64,000 bases of DNA from Bacillus_CJ salitolerans (GTDB taxonomy: Bacteria; Bacillota; Bacilli; Bacillales; SA4): assembly GCF_042680805.1 (NCBI RefSeq), contig NZ_JBHUEM010000003.1, positions 248,001 to 312,000 of the forward strand. The letters are read 5' to 3'. The position numbers and the translations under genes are program-made. Positions within the stretch are counted from its first letter, which is position 1. Every line of letters begins with the position of its first letter. Below, one piece after another: positions 53,601 to 61,105 of the stretch. The notes below the pieces were generated by a model, which ran no database searches, was not told the origin of the DNA, and saw nothing but the letters and a program-made list of their open reading frames with translations.

Positions 53601-54397
53601 AGGATGTAGAAAAATATACTCCTACGAGCCTTTATTCACCAAAAACAAAGACAACGATGACGATAGTTCTAATTGTTGTCATTGGTTTTTATCTCGTAAG
53701 CTCTATTACTACTCAGTCCTTTATTACGAATTTTTTTATTAAGCTGCCAAATATTTTTGAACTGATTTACCGCTTTTTTCCACCTAATTGGGCTTATGCT
53801 AATAAAGTTTGGCCGAAGCTTTTTGAAACCATTCAAATGGCTGTTATTGCAACAACAGTTGCAACCATTGTTAGTATTCCATTAAGTTTACTTGCTTCAA
53901 GGAATATAACGACGAATAAGATTCTTTATAACATTATTCGTTTTTTTCTAAATGTATTACGTACAATCCCTGATATTATATTAGCTGTTGTATTTGTGGG
54001 ATTGTTTGGGATTGGGGCATTTCCTGGTATAGTAGCACTTATAATCTTTTCTTTAGGTATTCTTGCAAAATTAATGAGTGATACAATTGAAGCGATTGAT
54101 ATGACACCAATTGAGGCGATGGAAGCATCTGGTGCAAATCGACTTCAAACTATTTGGTACTCAGTTGTACCTCAAATCTTACCACAGTTTGTATCCTTTT
54201 CTCTTTACGTGTTTGAAATAAACATTCGTGCTTCAGTTGTTTTAGGACTAGTAGGTGCGGGAGGTATCGGTTTATTATTAAGCCAGCAAATTAACTTCTT
54301 TAATTATCCGAGCGTAACAACGATTACACTTATCATCTTTGCAGTAGTTGTGATCATTGATTATATTAGTGGAAAAATTAGGGAGGGATTATTGTAA
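53597..54397 (+). CDS. phnE: Phosphonate ABC transporter permease, subunit 1
   Basis: 266 residues, six or so helices with the EAA loop EAMEASGANRLQTIWYSVVP that contacts PhnC. ATGA overlap with phnC and one-base overlap with the second permease gene. Confidence 0.92.
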   Translation: MKDVEKYTPTSLYSPKTKTTMTIVLIVVIGFYLVSSITTQSFITNFFIKLPNIFELIYRFFPPNWAYANKVWPKLFETIQMAVIATTVATIVSIPLSLLASRNITTNKILYNIIRFFLNVLRTIPDIILAVVFVGLFGIGAFPGIVALIIFSLGILAKLMSDTIEAIDMTPIEAMEASGANRLQTIWYSVVPQILPQFVSFSLYVFEINIRASVVLGLVGAGGIGLLLSQQINFFNYPSVTTITLIIFAVVVIIDYISGKIREGLL

Positions 54398-55197
54398 TGA
54401 AACATATTGAATTACCTCCTAAACAGAAGAAAAATCCGAAGGCTATCATTCGAAATTGGCTTGTAGCAATCATATTGGTCATTATTTATACTTGGACTTT
54501 TTCAGGTATAAACATTGATTGGTTAAAGGTTATTGAGCGATCAACTGAGAATTTCGGACGAATCATACCAAGGCTATTTTCACCTGATTTTTCTGCAACG
54601 GGTGAAATCCTTTTAAAAATGGTCGAGACCATTTTTATTGCTTATACTGGATCATTAGCAGCAGCTATAATAGCGATTCCATTAGCATTTATGGCAGCTT
54701 CTAACATGTCGAGCAATAGATTTCTTAATAAAATCGGTTTATGGATTTTAGGTGGAGTACGTGCATTTCCGGATATCGTCCTCGCCATTATTTTCGTTGC
54801 AGCAGTTGGTCCTAATCCGTTTGCCGGTGTCCTTGCAATTGCTATCGGATCAACAGGGATGTTAGGAAAGCTCTACTCTGAAGTGATAGAATCTATTGAT
54901 ATGAAAGTCATTGAAGCAATGGAAGCAAATGGTGCTAATAAAATTCAGATTTTGTTTTATGGAATCATGCCTCAAGTTATTCCTGAATTTTTATCCTATG
55001 CTATTTACAGATTTGAAATTGATGTACGTGCATCCTCAATTTTAGGTATTGTTGGTGCTGGTGGTATAGGTACATTGATAACGTTTGCTTATTTAAACCG
55101 AAATTGGGAAGAAGTGGGGATGATCCTTCTTGTAATTATTATTGTAGTTACAATAATTGATATGATCAGCTCCTATATACGAAAAAGAATTGTTTAA
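54397..55197 (+). CDS. phnE2: Phosphonate ABC transporter permease, subunit 2
   Basis: 266 residues, paralogous to the previous gene, with EAA loop EAMEANGANKIQILFYGIMP. The two permeases probably form a heterodimer. No C-P lyase or phosphonatase genes are adjacent, so what happens to the imported compound is unknown. Confidence 0.92.
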   Translation: MKHIELPPKQKKNPKAIIRNWLVAIILVIIYTWTFSGINIDWLKVIERSTENFGRIIPRLFSPDFSATGEILLKMVETIFIAYTGSLAAAIIAIPLAFMAASNMSSNRFLNKIGLWILGGVRAFPDIVLAIIFVAAVGPNPFAGVLAIAIGSTGMLGKLYSEVIESIDMKVIEAMEANGANKIQILFYGIMPQVIPEFLSYAIYRFEIDVRASSILGIVGAGGIGTLITFAYLNRNWEEVGMILLVIIIVVTIIDMISSYIRKRIV

Positions 55198-55224
55198 AGA
55201 CATGAGAGTTTTCATGTCTTTTTA
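55196..55224 (+). terminator. Terminator of the phn operon
   Basis: AAAGACATGA / TCATGTCTTT stem overlapping the stop codon, then TTT. Confidence 0.8.
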
Positions 55225-55699
55225 CATTATTAAGCGTACTGTGTCAAATACTTTTTTTTGAATTTTGGGTAAGACAAATACACCTATCCTATTTTTCCTC
55301 CATTTAATGGATATATTGGGAGAGCAACTGACAAGGAGCTCTTATAAAAGTTAACCACTACTTCTCAGATCTGAAGTGTATCCTCGTTTCAATTCTATAC
55401 AGGGATGCATTCTGGCATGAGTACAATCTGTTGATTTCATTAACGTACTATTCGCATTTGTAGGACGAGGTGGATAATGCTTAATTTCCATTTGAAGGGT
55501 TGAACGTATTTTAACTTCTTGTCTTCGCAAACTAGTAAGAGTAAGAAGTTGACGTCATTTGCTTTTCCTTAGGCTAAACGGGGCGCCCTGAGCCTTTTGT
55601 TCTATTTGGTGATGAAAGGGACTTCTTGACAAAGCACAAGGGATTCATTATCATTATCTTTAATTCAAGATATTATTTCTTAATAAGGAATTGGTTAAT
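55225..55699. other. Intergenic region with a fragment of the dispersed repeat
   Basis: No gene recognised. 55557-55605 is the 3' end of the dispersed intergenic element. CTTCTTG...AAGAAGTT arms near 55516-55552 suggest folding. TTGACA at 55626 could be the -35 of the mhqR-like gene. Confidence 0.5.
55557..55605. repeat. Dispersed intergenic repeat, copy C (3' end only)
   Basis: CATTTGCTTTTCC, TAGGCTAAACGGGGCGCCCT and GAGCCTTTTGTTCT match the 3' ends of copies A, B and D. Confidence 0.7.
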
Positions 55700-56140
55700 A
55701 TGGAAAAAAATAAGGATATAGAAACATCCCTAAAATTGTTTGTTGTACTATCAAGGGCGTACAGAAGTGTAAATGATCTTGCGAATAAATCGATACAAAG
55801 GTTTGAGCTAAACCCAACGGAATTTGCTGTATTAGAGCTTTTATATCATAAGGGTGATACACCTCTGCAACAAATAGGAGGGAAAATCCTTATAGCAAGC
55901 GGCAGTATCACCTATGTAGTGGATAAGCTAGAGAAGAAAGGACTACTTTCTAGAAGACAATGCTTGAAAGATAGACGAGTAACATATGCATCACTTACAA
56001 AGGCTGGGAAGGAATTGATGGAAGAAATTTTTCCTCAGCATGAACAATATATACAAAATATTCAAGCATCACTGAATACGGAAGAAAAAGAGTCATTAAT
56101 TTTTTTACTTAAAAAGCTTGGGCATGGCGCAAAGGAATAA
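55700..56140 (+). CDS. mhqR: MarR-family regulator, MhqR-like
   Basis: 146 residues. Winged helix with LNPTEFAVLELLYHKGDTPLQQ, SGSITYVVDKLEKKGLL and DRRVTYASLT. Adjacent to motBA as I recall for B. subtilis mhqR (ykvE), which represses quinone- and diamide-responsive genes. The Cys of MhqR-type sensing is not assigned here; one Cys occurs in RRQCLKDRR. ATG 55700 preferred to TTG 55691. Confidence 0.8.
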   Translation: MEKNKDIETSLKLFVVLSRAYRSVNDLANKSIQRFELNPTEFAVLELLYHKGDTPLQQIGGKILIASGSITYVVDKLEKKGLLSRRQCLKDRRVTYASLTKAGKELMEEIFPQHEQYIQNIQASLNTEEKESLIFLLKKLGHGAKE

Positions 56141-56176
56141 GAAAAAACCGAGAACATTTGTGTTCTCGGTTTTTTC
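56141..56176. terminator. Bidirectional terminator
   Basis: AACCGAGAACA / TGTTCTCGGTT stem flanked by A6 and T6, between the convergent mhqR-like gene and motB. Confidence 0.92.
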
Positions 56177-56205
56177 TATCTATCTAAATTAGATGCCTTG
56201 ATTTA

Positions 56206-56964
56206 TTACTCATTAAATTCATTTGGTAGAATTAATACTTCAACGCGACGGTTATTTGCTCTACCTTTTGCTGTATCATTTGTATCAACAGGCTGATACT
56301 CACCAAATCCTTTAGCGCTAAATCTCCTCGCATCCAATTTCTCATTTTCAAGGAGAAGTTTCATAAAATTAACAGCACGCATCACACTTAGGTGCCAGTT
56401 TGAATCAAATTGTGCATTACTGATCGGAACATTATCTGTATGTCCACTAATTACTACATTTCTGGGAGGTTCCGAGACTAATAACTCTGAAATATCTCTT
56501 GCTAAAGTTTGATCACTTAACCGAACAGCTGCTGCTCCTGAATCAAAAAAAACATCATTTAATATTGTGATTAACAGTCCATCTTCTGTTAATGTGGTTT
56601 GAAGTTTGTCAGCTAATCTTCTCTTATCAATATACGTATTAATCTTCTTCTGAAGCTCGGCGAGTTCAGATCTTTCCTTCTTGTCAAATTCAGGGTTTTC
56701 ATTTGGGTCATTGTTCACGTCTTCCTGGTTTAGGGATTCTGGTCTTTCTTCAGGAAGGGGACTAGGATATTCCATCAACCCGGTTCCACCACTCATCGCA
56801 CTATTTAATGACCTGGCCAATTGCTGAAACTTTTGAACATCTATTGAACTACTTGCAAACAATACAATAAATAATGCAAGCAGTAGTGTTAATAAATCAG
56901 CATAGGGAATAAGCCAAGATTCATCAACATGTTCCTCGTGATGATGTTTCTTTTTCCTACTCAT
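56206..56964 (-). CDS. motB: Flagellar motor stator protein MotB
   Basis: 252 residues. A His/Lys-rich N-terminus, one membrane helix with the proton-carrying Asp23 (WLIPYADLLTLLLALFIVLF), a plug and linker region, and an OmpA-like peptidoglycan-binding domain (VISGHTDNVPIS, FGEYQPVDTNDT). ATG 56964 overlaps the motA end by 8 bases. A proton-type rather than sodium-type stator is suggested by overall similarity to B. subtilis MotB, from memory. Confidence 0.95.
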   Translation of the reverse strand: MSRKKKHHHEEHVDESWLIPYADLLTLLLALFIVLFASSSIDVQKFQQLARSLNSAMSGGTGLMEYPSPLPEERPESLNQEDVNNDPNENPEFDKKERSELAELQKKINTYIDKRRLADKLQTTLTEDGLLITILNDVFFDSGAAAVRLSDQTLARDISELLVSEPPRNVVISGHTDNVPISNAQFDSNWHLSVMRAVNFMKLLLENEKLDARRFSAKGFGEYQPVDTNDTAKGRANNRRVEVLILPNEFNE

Positions 56965-57751
56965 CTGATTTACCACCTTGAGAAGCATAGTATTTCTCTC
57001 GTTCAAAATGAGGTAAATAACTTGCAAGCTTTTGTTCTAACATTGTAGGAGATTGTCCATCTAAAACCGATAAAACCCCCTCAATCATGACGCGTTTTAC
57101 ATGTATTTCTTCTTTTGATTTTCTCTTTAATTTATTCGCAAATGGATGCCATAAAACATACCCAGTAAAAATCCCAAGAAGTGTTGCTACGAATGCTGCA
57201 GCAATTGCTGCTCCTAGTGCATCAATATCAGCCATATTGCCTAGTGCTGCAATTAATCCGACTACCGCTCCTAATACTCCTAGTGTTGGAGCATACGTAC
57301 CTGCTTGGGTAAATATTCCCGCACCGGCAAGGTGTCGTTCTTCCATCGCATCAATTTCTTCGTTCATGACATCCCGAATAAATTCAGGAGATTGACCATC
57401 AATGGCTAGACTAAGACCATTTTTCAAGAAATGATCATCAATTTCAGTAATTTTTGCTTCTAGCGCTAGAAGTCCTTCTTTTCTTGCAATGTTAGCCCAA
57501 TCTGTAAACATCGGAATAAGATCACTAACAGTTTGGGATGTTTTTGTTTTAAATAATACACCAAAGAGCTTTGGGATTCTTTTCAGCTCATGTCCAGGAA
57601 AACCAATTGTAACGGCTGCCGCTGTACCTACTATAATGATAAAGAATGCTGCAGGGTTAAGTAACACACCGAAAGGTACATGTTTAAAGAACATACCTAA
57701 TAGAAGAGCTAGTAGTGCGAGAATCAATCCTATAATCGTTGCTTTGTCCAT
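56957..57751 (-). CDS. motA: Flagellar motor stator protein MotA
   Basis: 264 residues, four helices. Rotor-contact charges lie in the cytoplasmic loop (AREGLLALEAKI, MNEEIDAMEERH); conserved prolines in YAPTLGVLGAVVGLIAAL. GGTGAT is spaced 4 bases from ATG 57751. A SigD-like -10 (GCCGATAA) lies about 90 bases upstream. Confidence 0.95.
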   Translation of the reverse strand: MDKATIIGLILALLALLLGMFFKHVPFGVLLNPAAFFIIIVGTAAAVTIGFPGHELKRIPKLFGVLFKTKTSQTVSDLIPMFTDWANIARKEGLLALEAKITEIDDHFLKNGLSLAIDGQSPEFIRDVMNEEIDAMEERHLAGAGIFTQAGTYAPTLGVLGAVVGLIAALGNMADIDALGAAIAAAFVATLLGIFTGYVLWHPFANKLKRKSKEEIHVKRVMIEGVLSVLDGQSPTMLEQKLASYLPHFEREKYYASQGGKSDE

Positions 57752-57839
57752 AAGTATCACCAACTTTAAGTATTTTCTAGTTTAATAGACTTAAACTAAT
57801 ATTCTTTACCTCGAATATATATAGTTTATTATACTTATG

Positions 57840-57870
57840 TTATCGGCATAATTTAAGTATCTATGAAGAA
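57840..57870 (-). promoter_or_regulatory. Candidate SigD promoter of motAB
   Basis: GCCGATAA (57847-57840, minus strand) is a perfect SigD -10; the -35 TAAA is not conserved at 15 bases upstream (TCAT). Confidence 0.45.
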
Positions 57871-57990
57871 ATATTTGTGAATAAGTTTATTGGAAGTTAT
57901 CGTAAAAAAAATTAATCTCTGTTATATTGGCCCATTACACAAGGGGAGTAGACGCATATCCTAAAGAGAATAAACTTTAGGAGGCTAATC

Positions 57991-58188
57991 ATGATACCTT
58001 ATAGACATGATCAAAGATTTCTCGGCTTTGGCATTGGGCGCCCTTTTGGACGACCATTTATAGGACCTTTACCATTCTTAACAGGTTTAGCAGGAGGATT
58101 AGCACTAGGTGCACTAGCTAGACCACCATATTACTATCCACCGTACCCGTATTATCCTTATCCAGTCCCACCTTATCCTTATTATTAA
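57991..58188 (+). CDS. Pro/Tyr-rich small protein, probably spore coat or surface
   Basis: 65 residues. Gly-rich membrane-like centre (LTGLAGGLALGALA) and a PPYYYPPYPYYPYPVPPYPY tail. Tyr/Pro-rich tails occur in spore coat proteins that become cross-linked. RBS TTAGGAGG is well placed. No named family. Confidence 0.7.
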   Translation: MIPYRHDQRFLGFGIGRPFGRPFIGPLPFLTGLAGGLALGALARPPYYYPPYPYYPYPVPPYPYY

Positions 58189-58193
58189 TGAAT

Positions 58194-58222
58194 AAAGGGG
58201 ATGTTTACGAAACATCCCCTTT
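58194..58222. terminator. Bidirectional terminator
   Basis: AAAGGGGATGTTT / AAACATCCCCTTT perfect 13-bp stem, loop ACG. Confidence 0.85.
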
Positions 58223-59072
58223 AATTTGGAATGAATTTTAGTTCTTCATAGGAAACACTCCATTTTTCAAATGGACTGGACCTTATTAATTGTAGAGACA
58301 TATATCCTTCATCTTTACCGTTTATGGTTGAATAAATCGTGACTGGAATAGAAAGATTCTTGAACAATAATGCATCTTCTTCCATGTTTGTTTCAATGAT
58401 GAAATCACTTTTTATTTTTATTGATTCGATAGTCTTCATCCATTTAGAAAGCATGATATCATTTTCCCATCCCTTTGTGAGAGTTAGATTTAATAAATAT
58501 GGATCTTGTTGATTTATGGATTCAATAAATGCCTCGGTAAAGGTAGGGATATTCATCTTGCTTAAATAATCTTCGACCAAACCTGCTGCTTTTAGAATCA
58601 TTAATTTATGAGAAAAATCCATTCTTTTTGACCGATGTGTCGTACTCCCGTTAAAATGTATACAAAAATGACCAGGAAAATTGTTTTGAAGTGCCCCAGC
58701 TCCATGTGGCATACCATGCATAGAGGCAGCAATTAAATAATCTTTTGTTTGTACGAGAATAGCTCTTCTTTTCCAACTCCACTTGCCGTTATATAGACTC
58801 TTCATAATCTTCGTATCCTTAGAAGTAAGGGGCTGAACATCTGTGTGATTCCTGCCAGCTCGTCTTTGAACTTGGAAGGATTTACCTGTTTCCCAATCAA
58901 TAATGGTAAAGGTTGAGAACTTGGGAAGGAGAGTATTCACAAAACTCCAGTGTAACGGCTCTACCTTAAAGCTGATGGGGGAAGGAAGTCTATTGTCTAT
59001 ATCAGCTCTTAATTTTAATGGATACAGAAATAAAACTAACAGGATAAGGATAAGAATCGCTCGTTTCTTCAC
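58221..59072 (-). CDS. Exported protein of unknown function
   Basis: 283 residues. Signal peptide or anchor KKRAILILILLVLFLYPLKL, then a globular domain with FQVQRRAGRNHTDVQPL, a stretch HGMPHGAGALQNNFPGHFCI and HFNGSTTHRSKRMD. The His/Cys-containing block recalls an enzymatic site, loosely like L,D-transpeptidases (HG...GC), but order and spacing do not match, so I do not assign it. C-terminal part resembles an NTF2-like fold. No obvious ribosome site beyond AGGTGA. Confidence 0.75.
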   Translation of the reverse strand: MKKRAILILILLVLFLYPLKLRADIDNRLPSPISFKVEPLHWSFVNTLLPKFSTFTIIDWETGKSFQVQRRAGRNHTDVQPLTSKDTKIMKSLYNGKWSWKRRAILVQTKDYLIAASMHGMPHGAGALQNNFPGHFCIHFNGSTTHRSKRMDFSHKLMILKAAGLVEDYLSKMNIPTFTEAFIESINQQDPYLLNLTLTKGWENDIMLSKWMKTIESIKIKSDFIIETNMEEDALLFKNLSIPVTIYSTINGKDEGYMSLQLIRSSPFEKWSVSYEELKFIPN

Positions 59073-59173
59073 CTATCATTCACCTATCTTTTTAAAAGAA
59101 TTATGTACATAATCAACTGTCATAGTATGAGTAAAAAAAGGTCATCCTATGAATGAAAAAGGAGGCTGTTTAG

Positions 59174-59311
59174 ATGAAGAAACAGAAAGAGAAAATTCCA
59201 AACCTTAGCTATGAATCAGATGGGAAAATGGGTAAGAAGGATACAGAAAAAAATCAAATTGAAAAAAATAAATCAGCTGATTTTTTTAATATTACCCCAG
59301 ATAGTGAGTAA
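59174..59311 (+). CDS. Small hydrophilic protein (45 aa)
   Basis: Starts MKKQKEKIPNLSYESDGKMG; Lys/Glu-rich, ends FFNITPDSE. AAAGGAGG lies 8 bases before the ATG. Function unknown; small spore protein is possible. Confidence 0.6.
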   Translation: MKKQKEKIPNLSYESDGKMGKKDTEKNQIEKNKSADFFNITPDSE

Positions 59312-59429
59312 GGTATAACCAAGTAGAAAGATTATTCTACTTGGTTTATTTTATGGGTAAAAATATACAAAAACCGGATGACTTTCCCAACTGTTTGTTG
59401 ATATAGTAATCATAGAAGGGAGGAGAAAT

Positions 59430-59924
59430 ATGAAGCAACGAAATATTCTGATAGGCAGTATCTTGATTATAGTTGGGTTACTATTTTCTTTAGAATCAAT
59501 GGGAATAATCAATAATCCATGGGGATCACTATGGCCTTTGTTTCTCGTTATCCCGGGCATTGCTTTTCACTTAGCATTTTTCCTAAGTGGGGCAAAGAAA
59601 CATCTTGCAGGTTTATTAGTACCCGGTGGAATCCTTCTTGTTATTGGAAGTTTGTTTATCTTTGAAACATTTACCTCTTGGCAATTTTCGCATCTAACAT
59701 GGCCGGTCTATTTATTTGCGGTATCATTCGGCTTATTCGAATTATATTTTTTTGGTGGAAGGGAAGCGGGATTACTCATTCCAGTTTTTATATTAGCTGT
59801 AGTAGGCATCGTCTTTCTTCTTGAAGGATTCTTAGAGTTTCCGATTTTTAACCTATGGCCATTCGTCTTAATTGTAGTTGGTATATATATCATGTTTGGA
59901 AAAGGTCAGTCCAAGCAAGGATAA
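59430..59924 (+). CDS. DUF5668/LiaI-type membrane protein
   Basis: 164 residues with five membrane helices in repeating units (ILIGSILIIVGLLFSLESMG, LVPGGILLVIGSLFI, VFILAVVGIVFLLEG, NLWPFVLIVVGIYIMFG). The WP(F/L)xLxxxG pattern is typical of the LiaI/LiaF-like transmembrane family. RBS GGGAGGAG. Possibly involved in envelope stress, but no two-component genes are nearby. Confidence 0.8.
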   Translation: MKQRNILIGSILIIVGLLFSLESMGIINNPWGSLWPLFLVIPGIAFHLAFFLSGAKKHLAGLLVPGGILLVIGSLFIFETFTSWQFSHLTWPVYLFAVSFGLFELYFFGGREAGLLIPVFILAVVGIVFLLEGFLEFPIFNLWPFVLIVVGIYIMFGKGQSKQG

Positions 59925-59935
59925 CTGATCAGTCT

Positions 59936-59965
59936 CCTATTCGGAGGCTTTTTTTCTTTAAAGAT
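59936..59965 (+). terminator. Terminator
   Basis: GTCTCC / GGAGGC stem with TATTC loop and a T7 run. Confidence 0.7.
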
Positions 59966-60008
59966 AAAATGGAATACGTTTTTTTATTGTTCCAAGTTAC
60001 AATATTCA

Positions 60009-60139
60009 TTCGTATTCCTGCTCCAGTGCCGAGCCGCTTGAGGTCGAATACAGTAAACTCCATCAGTGATCGTTTCTGATGGTTAATTGAACATTTGCTC
60101 TGCCCTATGCTAACGAGGACGCATAGGCCTTTTGTTCGT
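60009..60139. repeat. Dispersed intergenic repeat, copy D
   Basis: CGTATTCCTGCTCCAGTGCC at the 5' end, GAACATTTGCTCTGCCCTA in the middle and GCCTTTTGTTC at the 3' end. Confidence 0.75.
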
Positions 60140-60279
60140 TAATACAAAATGATGAGACTTTTCAAGTACACTGAAAAACTTATTTATATTAGAGATATTA
60201 CTCCCCTGAAATCAGGTTAACAATGTCTTCTACTATAGATCTGTAACCTAGTGATATGGATTTTTCCGTACCAAAAAAA

Positions 60280-60456
60280 GTTGCTGATACAATTAATATA
60301 ATTGCCGATAAATGCGTAGAAGTTGCTGATAAAATTTGCAAAGTTGCTGATACCCAAAAAAGTTGATGATAAATACGAAAAGTTGCTGTTAAAATCAGAT
60401 AGTTGTTGATAATTTTCAAGGAGTTGCTGATAAAATGAATAAAGTTGCTGATAGAC
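60280..60456. repeat. 20/21-bp repeat array with GTTGCTGATAA core (nine units)
   Basis: Cores begin at 60280, 60301, 60322, 60343, 60362, 60382, 60402, 60423 and 60444. The core is conserved (variants GCCGATAA, GATGATAA, TTGATAA) while the 9-11 bases between differ. It translates on the minus strand as LSAT-type repeats, but no start or ribosome site supports a gene. No other gene occurs between 59925 and 60813. Confidence 0.85.
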
Positions 60457-60672
60457 TTTTAAATGTTAAAAAAAGACCATGTTTTAAAATGGCATGAAAG
60501 CAAAATTTCTTCCATTATGACTCTGTCCTTAATTAAAGTTCTTCAACATCATAAAAAGTAACCCTTTTTCAGTTAAATTGTGGGTAAGTATAACTTTCCT
60601 ATCGTAGTCACGGACACTTCCGCCAAGTTTTTCTACTAAGAATAAGTTTTAATTGTGGCATTTTACAATAGT

Positions 60673-60707
60673 CTTTCGTATTCCGGCTCCTGAGCCTTTT
60701 TGTTCTT
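60673..60707. repeat. Dispersed intergenic repeat, copy E (ends only)
   Basis: The 5' block CGTATTCCGGCTCCTGA is fused directly to the 3' block GCCTTTTTGTTC, as if the middle had been deleted. Confidence 0.65.
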
Positions 60708-60813
60708 GCCAAACTAAAGGATTATCCCTCAGATTTGGTTTATTTTTCATACATTACACAATCAAAGGTTGGTGCATCCTATTATTAAAATACAATATGA
60801 AGGAGAATAGGCT

Positions 60814-60945
60814 ATGACTCAATCTAAACGCCAAAAAGAGCGACAATGGAGAACGAGAAAAGAGGCACAGAACCCTCATGGTAAAGTAAAGTCATATGAT
60901 GATCTTGCAGAAGATGTAACAAACAATGACGTAGAAAATAAGTAA
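60814..60945 (+). CDS. Small basic protein (43 aa)
   Basis: Starts MTQSKRQKERQWRTRKEAQN, then PHGKVKSYDDLAEDV. Conserved-looking; it may belong to a small Bacillus family of unknown function (I recall something like DUF6254, not certain). GAAGGAGAA lies 7 bases before the ATG. Confidence 0.65.
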   Translation: MTQSKRQKERQWRTRKEAQNPHGKVKSYDDLAEDVTNNDVENK

Positions 60946-60952
60946 TATTGAC

Positions 60953-60980
60953 AGGCGCATTTCCGAATGCGTCTTTTCCA
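60953..60980 (+). terminator. Terminator
   Basis: GGCGCATT / AATGCGTC stem and TTTT. Confidence 0.65.
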
Positions 60981-61105
60981 TGAAATAAGACCTATTATGA
61001 AATAAAAGATTCTACAAAGTTCTCCAATCTGTCCTTCAACGATAGTTCATTGTGACTGAATTTGTGCTATAATATCCGAAGTGAAATAGATTGGAGGAAA
61101 AAACT

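Noticed and set aside
58221..59072. L,D-transpeptidase (YkuD) assignment
   Set aside because: The HG...C block does not follow the HxxxxxxxxS/TxGC[IV]R spacing, so the call was withheld.
60280..60456. CRISPR array or a coding gene (minus-strand LSAT-repeat ORF 60198-60419)
   Set aside because: The unit is only about 20 bp, fillers are 9-11 bp, and the ORF has no ribosome site; it is a by-product of the repeat.
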